64,000 nucleotides of DNA from Roseimaritima ulvae (lineage in GTDB: Bacteria; Planctomycetota; Planctomycetia; Pirellulales; Pirellulaceae): assembly GCF_008065135.1 (NCBI RefSeq), contig NZ_CP042914.1, forward strand, positions 6,677,404 through 6,741,403, written 5' to 3'. Below are positions 1 through 10,362 of this stretch, in pieces. The notes beneath the pieces were generated by a model, which saw nothing but the letters and a program-made list of their open reading frames with translations, did not search any database and had not been told where the DNA came from. The translations under genes were made by a program, and so were the position numbers. The first letter of the stretch is position 1; each line of letters opens with the position of its first letter.

Positions 1-1667
1 AAGCCGGTCAACATTTCTTCACGTTGTTCGTCGGAGGCTTCGCGGACCAACGATTGCATCGAATTCAGAGCCGTCAGTCCACCGCTCAGGCCGATCGGGT
101 CGCCAGGGCTGCTGACGGCCAGGAACTCACCCACGGCGGCGGCTTCGCGAAAGCGTTCCAGCCGAAACAGCACGTAGGTCAGGTAATTGCGGGCCATGTT
201 GACCTGCGTCAGGTCGTCGCCTGGGCGGACCAGGGCCAACCCCTGTCTCAGCAGCGAAGCGGCGGTTTCGCGTTGGGTGGCCACCGTTTCGTTCAACCCA
301 TCCAGTTCGGCTTGCACGGCGGCTTTGTCACCGCCCGGTTCCTTCAGTTTGTTTTGCAGAATCTGTTCGGTCAGCACCAGTTGGTCGCTGGTTTCAATCA
401 TCGTCTTGGCCGCCGCGACGGCTTCGTCCAGCGAACTGGGACGTTCCACCGTGGGCAGTTCTTCCGGCACCTCGGTGTCGATGCCCAACGAAGCCAACAT
501 CGTTTGCGTCTCGTCGACATGGGGACCGGGGACACGTTTGGCATCGTTGAGAAGTTGGCGAGCCGAGCTGGTGGCGGATTTTTTCTGCTTGCCGTTTTCC
601 GCCGTTTCGGCTTGCTTGAGGTAGGCTTTGGCCAGCGCCAGCCGCAGCTCCTGCATTTCCGGAATGCGTTTCTCGTTGGGGCGAGCTCCATCGACCCAGG
701 GTTGGCCGCGTTCGATGGCCGCTTCGACCTGCGGAGGCTGTTCGGCCAGCCGCAACTGAATCGTGCCGGTGGCCGCTTCGATCTTCAGCTTTCGCAAGCG
801 ATCGTCCTCGATCTGCTCCTGAACGCGTTGGTAGCTGTCCAGGGCGGCTTTGTTCTTACCCAGCATTTGTTGGATCTGGCCGCGATACAGCATAGCGTTC
901 GCCCCGGGGGGGAAACCGCTGTATTTTTCGCTGAATTCGGTCAACCGTGTGAGCGATTCTTCCAGCAGTTGCTTGCCGTCTTTGGCGGGATTTTCATAGG
1001 TTTCGGCGGCCAAGCGGCGGGCCTGACCGGCTTGCAACTGGGCCGTCATGTATTGGCCGCGGTATTGAGTCCGACGATCCGAAAGGCCCGGATTGGCCTC
1101 TTCGTCGATCTGGCCGGTGGGCATTTTTTCCAGCTCGGCTTTCAGCGTCACGATGGCCGTATCAAAGGTCTTGGCGGCTTCCATGTACTCGTTGCGAGCT
1201 TTGGCCCGCGTCGCATCGTCCAGCTTGGGAGACTGCATCAACACCAAGGCGTGAATCAACTGCCGTGTGCCCAGCTTCATGCGGGCTTCGGAAACCCTCG
1301 CATGATCCGGCTTGTTCTCGATGAACTCACGCAGCGCCTGTTCGCCGGCTTCGAAATACTGCTCGCGTTCATCCGCCAGCCGAGTGGCACCGGCCGCTTC
1401 TAAATAAACCTGAGCCCGTTCCAAAGCAATCGCGTCACGCAACTCCGATGGCACGCCGGGGTAGGAGTCCAGGTTGTCCAGGTAGTCCAAGGCCACATCA
1501 AAATACTGCGCCGCGCGCAGCTGTTGCAAAAACGCTTCGGCCGGTTCATCGCCGCGAACCACCGTCGCGGGACCAATGCAAACCAAACCAGCCAGCATGA
1601 CAAAGGGGAACAGCGTTGAGCCGAAAGCGCCAACCGAGGCGAGTCGAGACGGTGTTCGTTTACGCAT
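1..1667 (-). CDS. Secreted TPR-like repeat protein (3' part outside window)
   Basis: The minus-strand frame stays open from an ATG at 1667 to the left window edge (555 codons), so the C-terminus is missing. The N-terminus has a positively charged segment followed by a hydrophobic stretch and an Ala/Gly cleavage region (residues about 1-40), a Sec-type signal. The rest is almost entirely alpha-helical and rich in Ala, Glu, Gln and Arg, with recurring helix pairs that resemble tetratricopeptide repeats (for example around residues 45-75, 85-115, 200-235 and 420-450). TPR proteins scaffold protein-protein contacts, probably in the periplasm here. The partner is unknown. It is transcribed divergently from the gene at 1869. 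The long plus-strand frame over the same DNA is a shadow of this GC-rich gene. Confidence 0.72.
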   Translation of the reverse strand, partial: MRKRTPSRLASVGAFGSTLFPFVMLAGLVCIGPATVVRGDEPAEAFLQQLRAAQYFDVALDYLDNLDSYPGVPSELRDAIALERAQVYLEAAGATRLADEREQYFEAGEQALREFIENKPDHARVSEARMKLGTRQLIHALVLMQSPKLDDATRAKARNEYMEAAKTFDTAIVTLKAELEKMPTGQIDEEANPGLSDRRTQYRGQYMTAQLQAGQARRLAAETYENPAKDGKQLLEESLTRLTEFSEKYSGFPPGANAMLYRGQIQQMLGKNKAALDSYQRVQEQIEDDRLRKLKIEAATGTIQLRLAEQPPQVEAAIERGQPWVDGARPNEKRIPEMQELRLALAKAYLKQAETAENGKQKKSATSSARQLLNDAKRVPGPHVDETQTMLASLGIDTEVPEELPTVERPSSLDEAVAAAKTMIETSDQLVLTEQILQNKLKEPGGDKAAVQAELDGLNETVATQRETAASLLRQGLALVRPGDDLTQVNMARNYLTYVLFRLERFREAAAVGEFLAVSSPGDPIGLSGGLTALNSMQSLVREASDEQREEMLTG

Positions 1668-1868
1668 AGGGGATATACCTGACCGTAGCGGGCCGATGAG
1701 AGGGGCGAGTTCCTTTAGGATAACCGATCGCAACGAAAATTCACACTAATCCAACGGCAGTCGTCCGCAGACGGATCGGTTATGCTGAGGATAGTAACGT
1801 TTGCATTGCCCATTCCAACGTTTTCACCCAACCGTCCCCCACTGCTTGCTCGCCCGGTTGCCCCCACG

Positions 1869-3317
1869 ATGCGGATCCCATCGAATTTCAGTGAGCAGAA
1901 TCTGTATCGCCAGCGTCGTAACCTGCGCCGGCAATCCTCGCATTCCATGCGGCGGGTCATCCGCTTGGTATTGGCTTTAGGGGTTGTCCTGGTGGTGATG
2001 CGGCAAGCCGCCGACCCGGGCATCTACAAACCCTTCTTCCCGCAAGCCCCCACCGCGCTGACGGAATCGCCACCCTCCGCACCGGGCACCAACGCACCGG
2101 GCACGACCGCACCGGGCACCAACGCGCCGGCCCTCAATGGAGCGGAGACCTCCGGCCCGGACTCACCGGCAACCGACAACCAAGGCCAGACTCCTGATGC
2201 CGCGGCGGCGGCCGCTCAATCGCGAAGCACCGAGGTCGAACGCGGCCTGGTCGCTCGCCTGGATGCCGATGGACAAAAACGTTTGACGAAGTGGCTGGCC
2301 CACTGGCGACGCGTCACCGCGGCGACGACCACGGACTCCGCAACATCAGAACAGGAGCCGCCCCCACTTCACCCTCCCCCTGGAATGGTCGAGCGTCAGC
2401 GAGGGGAAGGCGTTTCCGCGGGAGCAGACGACCTACCCGAGCTCGCGTTCCCGGACGGGGCGGCGGCCCGAGAAGCTTTGATCGCCGCTTGCGAATCCCA
2501 GGTACCGGCCTTCGATTCCCCCGAAGCGGCCGCGCTGCTGGCGGCCGTCGATCCGCTGACGCTGGCCCGCCTGCAAGACGCCTTGGACGCGACTTACCAA
2601 AGCCGTGTCGCCGATGGCGCGATCTGGCGGAGCAGCGACGCGGATGCCTTTTATCGCTACCTGGAACTGGCCACCGATGACGATTTTGCCGCCGCCTTCC
2701 TAAACGCCGAACCGCCACCGCGACGGGTGGGAGTGCTGCCGCTGATGCAACAGCCCGACGAATACCTGGGACAAGCGGTATGGTTGTACGGCAACGTCGC
2801 TCGCGCTGTGCCGGTACCCGCCAAAGAAAATTCGTTTGGCATCGAGTCGTACTGGGAGGTTTGGCTGCGCCCCGACGACGGCACCGAACGCGCCGTGATC
2901 CTGTACGCCCCGGACGTTCCGCCAGAAGTCTCCGCGGTCGCGCCCGACGCGACCCTGACGCGCGGACCACGAATAGCGATCGCCGGCAAATTCCTTAAAC
3001 GTCGACTGTTCGGAGCGGTCGGTGGGGCCACGGAAAGTCCGGTCATTGTGGGCCGGGTTTGGCAGCGCGACCAGCACTCGCCCAGCGCCCCGACCACGTC
3101 TAACAATCGCCCCCGGTTTGGAATCATCCTGGGACTCGCCGCCGCCGTCGGGATTGGCTTGGCCTGCGTGCTGCTGTGGAAAAGCTCGCTCGACGCCAAA
3201 CATCTCCGCCGCGTCCGCAAGACCACCGCCACACTGCCTGACTCGCTCGCGCAAGCCATTGCACCAGAGAACATCAACAAGCGGGCAGACTCCGAGCCCC
3301 ACGAAACGAAACCATAG
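1869..3317 (+). CDS. Membrane-anchored hypothetical protein with an in-frame repeat insertion
   Basis: I do not recognise a named family. About 482 residues: a basic N-terminal segment, a membrane helix at about residues 27-45, a Pro/Ala/Thr-rich linker with three GTNAP/GTTAP pentapeptide copies (about 72-90), a helical region, a beta-rich domain (about 290-410) and a second membrane helix near 420-440 before a basic tail. This suggests a large extracytoplasmic loop between two helices. It sits 9 bases upstream of the next gene, which also has a beta-rich body and a C-terminal membrane helix, so the two are probably co-expressed and may form a complex. Residues about 167-181 are encoded by a dispersed repeat (family A) found elsewhere between genes. 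The start is uncertain: in-frame ATGs at 1782 and 1947 are alternatives. Confidence 0.6.
   Translation: MRIPSNFSEQNLYRQRRNLRRQSSHSMRRVIRLVLALGVVLVVMRQAADPGIYKPFFPQAPTALTESPPSAPGTNAPGTTAPGTNAPALNGAETSGPDSPATDNQGQTPDAAAAAAQSRSTEVERGLVARLDADGQKRLTKWLAHWRRVTAATTTDSATSEQEPPPLHPPPGMVERQRGEGVSAGADDLPELAFPDGAAAREALIAACESQVPAFDSPEAAALLAAVDPLTLARLQDALDATYQSRVADGAIWRSSDADAFYRYLELATDDDFAAAFLNAEPPPRRVGVLPLMQQPDEYLGQAVWLYGNVARAVPVPAKENSFGIESYWEVWLRPDDGTERAVILYAPDVPPEVSAVAPDATLTRGPRIAIAGKFLKRRLFGAVGGATESPVIVGRVWQRDQHSPSAPTTSNNRPRFGIILGLAAAVGIGLACVLLWKSSLDAKHLRRVRKTTATLPDSLAQAIAPENINKRADSEPHETKP
2367..2410 (+). repeat. Family A repeat inside a coding region
   Basis: This stretch matches the dispersed repeat seen between genes at 10391-10499, 17381-17425 and 60620-60729. 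It has the TTCACCCTCC edge, then the core TCGAGCGTCAGCGAGGGGA. Here it is read in frame as part of the gene at 1869-3317 and adds a Pro-rich/basic peptide containing VERQRGEG. Confidence 0.75.
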
Positions 3318-3326
3318 GAATCATCG

Positions 3327-4697
3327 ATGAGCCGCCTGCCCTTGCGAAACGTTTTGACCGCGGCCTTGGCGATCGCCTGCCTGGCTTGCAGCGGCCAGCG
3401 ACTGCAAGCCGAGTCGGCGTTGGAACTGCTGAGCGAGTTTGATGCCCAAGGCGTTGCCGATGCCGCATCGTGGCTTGGCAAGCCCAACGACGAAGCGGCT
3501 CAGACGCAGGTCGCCCAGCTGCTGTTTCAATTGCGCCGCGTCGGGCAAGACGGTTTGCGAAAACGCTTGCCAGACAGCGATGCTGCGCAGGCATCCCGGC
3601 AACCAGGCGACGTGATTCGCTGGACCGGTCGGGCCACCAAAGTAGCCGGCAGTTCGATCCCGGAAACGCAAGCCGAGGTGCTGGAGATGCCGCGGGTGTT
3701 TCGTTTCCAGATGGAAGACAGCCCGCGGTATGTGATCACGCCCGAGGTTCCTTCGCCCTGGCTACGTCCCGACGGCTCCTCCCATTCGCACGCCATCGAA
3801 GTCATCGGCATTGTGGTGCGTACCGATGAACAGGGGCAGCCCGACGTGATCGCCGCCCCGCGGGCCCAGTGGTTCCCGGATCAAGACGACGTGGTCCCCA
3901 CCGAAGGCTGGCGATTGCTGGCGGCGGCGGGATTGGATTGCGGACGGCTGGACGCAGTGCGTCGCCATGACAAGCAACCGTTGTCCGCCGAGGAACCGTT
4001 TTACGAAATGCTGGCCGCAGCGCAGCAGGCGGGCCGCAGCGCCCCCAGCCCGCAAGCGGTCAGCGTCCTGGACCTGCTGAAAGATTCCCGCCGCCGCATC
4101 GGTCAGTGGGTTTCGCTGCCCGTCGAATCGGTGCGTGTTACCAAGATTGTGTTGCCCGCCGGCAGCTCGGCCGCGGAACAAATCGGCCAGGACCACTACT
4201 GGCAACTGGATACCTTTGGACATGTCGACGGACACGTCGTCATCGAACCAACCGACGAGCCATCGGGGCAGGGCGGGGCGGAACGGATCGAGTTTGCCAA
4301 TCGCTATCCGGTTTCGCTGGTCGCCTACAATTTGCCCGAACCGTTGATGCAGGCTATCGAGCGACAGGCTGGGCGCGATGCGGCGGTGGCCATGGTGCGG
4401 CAACCGCTGTCGGTGCAGGGATTCTATTATCGGCAGTGGAGTTACGACACCGAATTTGTGCAATCGCGGCACGCCGGTCGGCAGTTTGGCCCGCTGTTGA
4501 TGGCTTCGCGGCTATCGGTCCGTGACGTCGCTCTGCCGGCCGATGGAATTAATTGGCAGGCGGTGGTTGCCGGGGTGTTTCTGGTTGGTTTGATCGCGAT
4601 TGCCGCGGGCAGTTGGTGGATCGGACGGCGTGATCGTCAGCACGTCCTGCGTCGCCGTCAGCAGGAAATGGACGAGGAATTCCCTCTGTCTACTTGA
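3327..4697 (+). CDS. Secreted/membrane-anchored hypothetical protein
   Basis: 456 residues with an N-terminal signal peptide (about 1-28, hydrophobic core AALAIACLAC), a mixed alpha/beta extracytoplasmic body, and a C-terminal membrane helix at about residues 413-435 followed by a strongly basic, cytoplasmic-looking tail. No catalytic motif was recognised. The gene follows the preceding membrane protein by 9 bases, in the same orientation and with a comparable C-terminal anchor, so the pair is probably one operon. The Cys in the signal region is not in a clean lipobox. The function is unknown. The pairing with another membrane-anchored, beta-rich protein suggests a structural or envelope role, but this is inference only. 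Confidence 0.65.
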   Translation: MSRLPLRNVLTAALAIACLACSGQRLQAESALELLSEFDAQGVADAASWLGKPNDEAAQTQVAQLLFQLRRVGQDGLRKRLPDSDAAQASRQPGDVIRWTGRATKVAGSSIPETQAEVLEMPRVFRFQMEDSPRYVITPEVPSPWLRPDGSSHSHAIEVIGIVVRTDEQGQPDVIAAPRAQWFPDQDDVVPTEGWRLLAAAGLDCGRLDAVRRHDKQPLSAEEPFYEMLAAAQQAGRSAPSPQAVSVLDLLKDSRRRIGQWVSLPVESVRVTKIVLPAGSSAAEQIGQDHYWQLDTFGHVDGHVVIEPTDEPSGQGGAERIEFANRYPVSLVAYNLPEPLMQAIERQAGRDAAVAMVRQPLSVQGFYYRQWSYDTEFVQSRHAGRQFGPLLMASRLSVRDVALPADGINWQAVVAGVFLVGLIAIAAGSWWIGRRDRQHVLRRRQQEMDEEFPLST

Positions 4698-4750
4698 CCG
4701 GCGGCTCGCATCGCTGAGGATATGCGGGTCACTGTCAGGACTCTTTTTAA

Positions 4751-5725
<975 letters not shown>

Positions 5726-5988
5726 TTCTTTCCCGGTTACCGTTGACATGGGGCCTTCGGGCGCAGTAAATTCCGCCCCTTCAAAGCTTGCCGAACGTCG
5801 CCTTCAATGTTTGTTTTTTTGGGGCGGCGTTCTGGTGCATCGAATTTATTTTTCGCACCCTTTTCCTGGCAACACCATGTGATTGACCGTTCTTAATTGC
5901 TAGCGTCAACGCATGACGACAATCCTCGCCGTCGGCCTATGACGTCCAGGATTCCCCCCATCTCAGCCCTTTCCGCCCCAACGCGATC

Positions 5989-6780
5989 ATGAACCGACTG
6001 CCCTCATCGGATACGTGGAACACTCAGACCGAAATCACGCAGTCCAAGGGCCGCCAACCGCAGTTAAGCCCCTTCCCATCGAGTCTCGCTAGCAATTCGC
6101 CCAACGCGTTTTTCGTACCCGCTCGTTACGAGAAAAACTACGCCTATCCGCTGGTCGTGTGGCTGCATCACGACGGAGCCACCGAACAACAGGTGTCTCA
6201 GGTTCTGCCCCACGTCAGCGTTCAGAATTATGTGGGCGTGGGGATCCGTGGCTCTCGCGCCGCCGATGCCGCAGGCCATCGTTACGACTGGGTGCAAACC
6301 GCCGGCGGGATTGCCCAAGCGGAGCAGTCCGTAATGGACGCGATCGAAAACGCGTCACAACGCTATTCGATCCATCCCGAACGCGTATTCATCGCCGGCT
6401 ACAAAGCGGGTGGCACGATGGCGCAGCGAATCGCACTACGCTGCCCCAGCCAATTCGCTGGCGTAATTTCACTCGGTGGCGGATTCCCCGGCGGCTGCCG
6501 GCCGCTGGCAAACCTGCAGCAAGCTCGCGAGCTGAACATGTGGATGGCGTTTGCGACCGAATGCAAAGAGTTTTCGCTCGACGCCATGACCGACGACCTA
6601 CGACTGCTCAACGCCGCCAAAATGCGCGTCGAAGTCCAGCAACTTGAAGCCAGCGACGAAATGCTGGCCCCGGTGCTGCGCCAGGTAGATCAGTGGATTA
6701 TGAGCCTGGTAACCGGGCAAACCCAACCCCGCTGCGTGCCCGACTGGGACACCGTACCGGTTGAGTTTTCCGCGAATTAA
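5989..6780 (+). CDS. Alpha/beta-hydrolase-fold protein, catalytic residues replaced
   Basis: 263 residues matching the phospholipase/carboxylesterase (or esterase D/PHB depolymerase-like) fold. Visible are the PLVVWLHHDGA strand with oxyanion region (about 54-65), a central IHPERVFIAGYKAGGTMAQ nucleophile elbow and a following LRCPSQFAGVISLGGGFPGG segment. In active relatives the elbow reads G-[FY]-S-x-G-G; here the Ser position is Lys139 (GYKAGG). The later regions that normally carry the Asp and His also lack convincing HGxxD and GH motifs. This is probably a catalytically dead homologue with a binding or regulatory role. No signal peptide is evident. The gene stands alone, about 240 bases ahead of a response regulator. 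Confidence 0.78.
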   Translation: MNRLPSSDTWNTQTEITQSKGRQPQLSPFPSSLASNSPNAFFVPARYEKNYAYPLVVWLHHDGATEQQVSQVLPHVSVQNYVGVGIRGSRAADAAGHRYDWVQTAGGIAQAEQSVMDAIENASQRYSIHPERVFIAGYKAGGTMAQRIALRCPSQFAGVISLGGGFPGGCRPLANLQQARELNMWMAFATECKEFSLDAMTDDLRLLNAAKMRVEVQQLEASDEMLAPVLRQVDQWIMSLVTGQTQPRCVPDWDTVPVEFSAN

Positions 6781-7019
6781 ATCCACCGGACGCTGGGGCA
6801 CGGTTCTTGGCGCGGTCGATGCGCGTGAGAACCGGTCGCTAGCGCGATTCGGCTGATGCTACCCCGCCGGCTCATCAACCGTTTGGACGCTCCCCCCGGA
6901 TGATTCTTTGCCAGCCTTGTTTCGCGGCACGCTCTGGAGCGTTACGCTAGGGAGTGAACGAACAGCCAATGGTGTCGCTGTCTTTTGTGTTCTCCTTCCG
7001 CCGCTAAGCCCGACCCGCT

Positions 7020-7427
7020 ATGAGTCCATCTGAATCGTCCCAGAACGAGTCTGGAAACGAAACCCAAAAGAAGGTGTTGATCGTTGACGACGACGTGGAG
7101 ATCGTCGAATCGATCCGCTACGCATTGGAAGGCGAAGACCTGCAGGTGGTCATCGCCCGCGATGGCAACCAAGGCCTGGCGTTAGCGGAACGCGAAAACC
7201 CGGATCTGATGATTTTGGACATGATGATGCCCAAACGCAGCGGATTCCTGGTGCTCGAAAAACTGCGACGAGCTCGTGACGAATCGCTCCCGGTGATCAT
7301 GATTACCGGCAACGAAGGCAGCCGTCACAAAGCCTATGCGGAACTGCTGGGCGTGAATATCTACCTCCGCAAACCCTTTGCGATGGAAAAGCTGATCGAA
7401 AGCGTCCATAAGTTGCTCGGCTCGTAA
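7020..7427 (+). CDS. Single-domain response regulator (CheY-like receiver)
   Basis: 135 residues: a short polar N-terminal tail (1-17), then one REC domain. The acidic pocket IVDDD (21-25), phosphoacceptor Asp67 in DLMILDMMMP, Thr96 (MITG) and Lys118 (LRKPF) are all present, so phosphorylation should be possible. No output domain follows, so it probably acts by protein-protein contact, as CheY or Spo0F-type relays do. No histidine kinase is nearby, so the partner is encoded elsewhere. A cluster of hairpin repeats starts 11 bases after the stop codon. Confidence 0.92.
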   Translation: MSPSESSQNESGNETQKKVLIVDDDVEIVESIRYALEGEDLQVVIARDGNQGLALAERENPDLMILDMMMPKRSGFLVLEKLRRARDESLPVIMITGNEGSRHKAYAELLGVNIYLRKPFAMEKLIESVHKLLGS

Positions 7428-7438
7428 GCCGACCCCCC

Positions 7439-7598
7439 CGTAGCCGAACTCGCCAGAGTTTGGACCGACCGCGCAACCGTAGCTACGCTCGCCAGAGCGT
7501 GGGGACCGCGCCGTCCCTTTCGTCGTTTGCCTCGCCGGCCCCACCGCCTGGCGACGGTAGCTACGAAAACATCCAAAGCCTGGCGACTTCGGCTACGC
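7439..7598. repeat. Cluster of four family B hairpin repeats
   Basis: Two units in forward sense (GTAGCCGAACTCGCCAGAG type at about 7440 and GTAGCTACGCTCGCCAGAG type at about 7479) are followed by two in reverse sense (about 7541-7566 and 7571-7597). Each can fold into a stem of about 8 bp closed by the constant loop GCCA. The two reverse units carry CCTGGCGA rather than TCTGGCGA, so their stems have one mismatch. They fill nearly the whole gap between the response regulator and the DUF423 gene. Confidence 0.85.
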
Positions 7599-7626
7599 AA
7601 AAGCCCCCCTTAAAACCAACCGCCCC

Positions 7627-8070
7627 GTGAACGATTTCCGCCCCGACACGTACCACTTCACGCGGCAGTGCTTGATCCTAGCCGGTTGGGTGGGTGGTCT
7701 CGGCGTATTGGTGGGTGCGTTTGGGGCGCATGGAATGCCGGCGTTTTTGGAAAGCCGCGGGATGTCGGCCGAAGCGATCAGCGATCGCTTGGAAACCTTT
7801 GAGATCGGCGTCCGGTATCATCTGTGGCACGCGATCGTGTTGCTGGCCTTGCCGGTCGCGACCACTTGCCTACCCGCCCGCCCATTGCGTATCGTCATGG
7901 GGCTGCTGTTGCTGGGGATCGTGCTGTTCAGCGGAAGCCTGTACCTGTTGGTATTGTTGGACGCTCCCAAGCTGGGCATGGTGACACCCCTGGGAGGCGT
8001 TTCGCTGATCGCCGCTTGGGGTTGGTTAGCTGTCGCTGCCATGCGAGGCGGTAGGAAAACGCAAGCCTGA
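7627..8070 (+). CDS. DUF423 family inner-membrane protein (YgdD-like)
   Basis: 147 residues with a GTG start. Four hydrophobic segments are visible (about 18-36, 70-85, 92-110 and 118-138). The first carries the family's GxFGAHG-like signature ([14 protein letters not shown]), followed by the conserved [12 protein letters not shown] segment in helix two and a GSLYLL region in helix three. DUF423 proteins are small integral membrane proteins of unknown function. The start follows directly after a block of hairpin repeats. The gene ends 13 bases before pyrB, in the same orientation, so co-transcription is likely, though a functional link to pyrimidine synthesis is not established. Confidence 0.88.
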   Translation: MNDFRPDTYHFTRQCLILAGWVGGLGVLVGAFGAHGMPAFLESRGMSAEAISDRLETFEIGVRYHLWHAIVLLALPVATTCLPARPLRIVMGLLLLGIVLFSGSLYLLVLLDAPKLGMVTPLGGVSLIAAWGWLAVAAMRGGRKTQA

Positions 8071-8083
8071 CGAACCATTATCC

Positions 8084-9082
8084 ATGATGTCTGCCGAGAA
8101 CGATTTGGACCTGCCCTTTCCTGCCGCCTGGACGCGTTCACACCTGTTGGATCTGGAGACGTTGTCGGCAGAGGAGATCACGATCCTGCTGGACACCGCT
8201 CAGCGGCTGAAGGACGCCACCGAAAATTGTCGCCGCAAGCTGTCGCTGCTGTCCGGCAAGACCTGTGCAAATCTGTTTTTCGAAAACAGTACGCGAACCC
8301 GCAACAGTTTCTCCCTGGCGGCTAAACGGCTGGGCGCCGACACGGTGGAATTCTCCAGCAGCGGCAGCAGCATCGCCAAAGGTGAAACCTTCGTCGACAC
8401 GGCCAAGACGATCGAAGCCATGGGCGTGGACTGGGTGGTGACGCGGCATTCCACGCCCGGCACCCCGCACCTGCTCAGCCGGGAACTGGATTGCTGTGTC
8501 TTGAACGCCGGCGATGGGCCGCATGAACATCCCACCCAGGGACTGCTCGATATGCTAACCATCCGCCAGCACGGCAAACCCTTTGTCGGTTTGACGGTGG
8601 CTTTGGTCGGCGACATCGCTCACAGCCGCACCGCGCGGAGCAACATCTGGGGGCTGAAGAAATTGGGCGCTCACGTGATCATCTGCGGCCCGGCCACGCT
8701 GGTCAGCCCGCGTTGGGAAGAGCTGGGTTTCGAAGTCGCTCACAGCCTGGACGAAATCTTACCTCGCTGCGATGTACTGAACCTGCTGCGTGTGCAGTTC
8801 GAACGCCAGGTGGCACGCCCTTTCCCCAGCATTCATGAATATGCCGCCCTGTACGCAATGAACGGTGAACGCATGGCTCGCAGCAAGTCCGACATTTTAA
8901 TCATGGCTCCCGGACCGATTAATCGCGGCGTCGAGATCACCCCCGAAGTCGCCGACGGGCCGCACTCGGTGATCCTGGAACAGGTCACCAACGGGATCGC
9001 CGTTCGCATGGCCGCGCTGTGGTTGCTGTCCGGCGCGGCCGAACGAGCCGCGGGCGGCGCGGCTACGGGAGCGTCCGCATGA
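8084..9082 (+). CDS. pyrB: Aspartate carbamoyltransferase catalytic subunit
   Basis: 332 residues. It condenses carbamoyl phosphate with L-aspartate, the first committed step of pyrimidine synthesis. The carbamoyl-phosphate motif STRTR is at residues 69-73 within [12 protein letters not shown], the HPTQ motif is at about 149-152, and the aspartate-binding LLRVQFERQ segment is present. The stop overlaps the start of the next gene in an ATGA junction, so the two products are translationally coupled. This fits a complex of PyrB with an inactive dihydroorotase-like partner, as described for the Pseudomonas PyrB-PyrC' type enzymes. No pyrI regulatory subunit is nearby. Confidence 0.95.
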   Translation: MMSAENDLDLPFPAAWTRSHLLDLETLSAEEITILLDTAQRLKDATENCRRKLSLLSGKTCANLFFENSTRTRNSFSLAAKRLGADTVEFSSSGSSIAKGETFVDTAKTIEAMGVDWVVTRHSTPGTPHLLSRELDCCVLNAGDGPHEHPTQGLLDMLTIRQHGKPFVGLTVALVGDIAHSRTARSNIWGLKKLGAHVIICGPATLVSPRWEELGFEVAHSLDEILPRCDVLNLLRVQFERQVARPFPSIHEYAALYAMNGERMARSKSDILIMAPGPINRGVEITPEVADGPHSVILEQVTNGIAVRMAALWLLSGAAERAAGGAATGASA

Positions 9083-10362
9083 ATAGCCTACTGATCGAAA
9101 ACGGCCGCCTGGTCGATCCCTCGCAGCAACACGACCGCGTGGCGCGGTTACTGATCATCGACGGGACGGTGAAAGCCATCGACCCGTCCGATGGCGAATT
9201 GCCCAAAGACACTCAGCGTCTGGACGCCTCCGGTCGCATCGTCGCCCCCGGCTTGGTCGACCTATCGACGGAGCTGCGCGAACCCGGTCGCGACGAAGAC
9301 GAAACGATCGCTTCGGGGTCGCAAGCAGCCCTGGCCGGCGGCTACACCTCGATCCTCTGCAGTTCCAATACCCACCCGCCGATCGATACGCCCGGAGCGG
9401 TTGAGTTTGTCCGTCAAAAGGCCGCCAAGGCGCATGCGGCGCGAATCTATGTGACCGGCTGCGTGAGCAAACAACGGCGCGGTGAAGAGCTGGCGGAGTT
9501 GGGCTTGTTGGTCGAAGCCGGCGCGGTGGCGTTCAGCGATTCGCCGGCGCCACTGGCCAACAGTGCGCTGGTCAAACGGGCGTTGGAGTACTGCCGGATG
9601 TTTGATCGTCCGATCTTTGATCGACCGGAAGTTCCCGAACTGGCCGGCCGCGGCGTGATGCACGAAGGCCGCGAGTCCTTGGTATTGGGACTAAACGGCC
9701 TGCCGACCGAAGCCGAAGACCTCGCGGTCGCTCGCGACGTGCGGTTGGCCGAAGCAACCGGAGGCCGATTACACGTCGGTCCGGTCAGCACGATGGGCAG
9801 TATCGACTTGATCCGCCGCGTCAAAAGTCGCGGCATCAAGGTCACCGCATCGGTTTGCCCTCACAACCTATCGATGACCGACGAACAGCTCCGCAGCTTC
9901 GACGCGCGGTTTAAAGTCCACCCGCCACTGCGCAGCGAGCGGCATGTGGAGATGTTGCGGGCGGCGGTCAGCGACGGCACGATCGATGCGATCCAAACCG
10001 GGCACATGCCGCGGGCGCTGGAGAAGAAAATGGACGACCTAGACTTGGCACCCTTTGGGATGACTTCGCTGGAAACCTCGTTGGCGGCCGTCGCCACCAC
10101 GATGCTGCACAGCGACCACCTGGACTGGAGCACTCTGATTCAGCGGATGTCGACAGCGCCGGCCGCGATCGCGGGCATCCCCGGCGGCAGCCTAGCGGTC
10201 GGCCAGAGCGGCGATGTGATCCTGATCGATCCCGAGCGAAGCTGGACGGTCGATGTCAACGCGTTCCACTCACGCTGCAGCAGCACCCCGCTGGCAGGCA
10301 GCCAACTGCAAGGCCAAGTCACCCACGCCATCGTCGGCGGAGAAATCCGCTACGTACGTTAG
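9079..10362 (+). CDS. pyrC: Dihydroorotase homologue lacking metal ligands (PyrC'-like)
   Basis: 427 residues from the ATG overlapping the pyrB stop (an upstream in-frame extension is not needed). The amidohydrolase fold is clear along its length: an N-terminal beta sandwich, [16 protein letters not shown], a central [27 protein letters not shown] segment read in pieces, and a C-terminal sandwich. The catalytic apparatus is lost: the metal-binding HxH after Asp61 is Ser63-Thr-Glu65, the CHVST His position is Pro235, TPHHL reads CPHNL, and the catalytic Asp of DHAPH is Gly308 (GHMPR). It is therefore most likely a structural or allosteric partner of PyrB, and an active dihydroorotase must lie elsewhere. 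The TAG stop lies inside a family C hairpin repeat. Confidence 0.9.
   Translation: MNSLLIENGRLVDPSQQHDRVARLLIIDGTVKAIDPSDGELPKDTQRLDASGRIVAPGLVDLSTELREPGRDEDETIASGSQAALAGGYTSILCSSNTHPPIDTPGAVEFVRQKAAKAHAARIYVTGCVSKQRRGEELAELGLLVEAGAVAFSDSPAPLANSALVKRALEYCRMFDRPIFDRPEVPELAGRGVMHEGRESLVLGLNGLPTEAEDLAVARDVRLAEATGGRLHVGPVSTMGSIDLIRRVKSRGIKVTASVCPHNLSMTDEQLRSFDARFKVHPPLRSERHVEMLRAAVSDGTIDAIQTGHMPRALEKKMDDLDLAPFGMTSLETSLAAVATTMLHSDHLDWSTLIQRMSTAPAAIAGIPGGSLAVGQSGDVILIDPERSWTVDVNAFHSRCSSTPLAGSQLQGQVTHAIVGGEIRYVR

Noticed and set aside
24-1403. 459-codon plus-strand frame at the left edge
   Set aside because: It is the antisense shadow of the TPR-like minus-strand gene, which has a clear signal peptide and helical repeats; the plus frame has no domain and an implausible His/Gly/Arg-rich composition.
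5742-5770. Possible sigma-70 promoter (TTGACA, then AGTAAA/TAAATT) after mdh
   Set aside because: The -35 box is perfect but the -10 is weak and no gene starts within a plausible distance; too little support.
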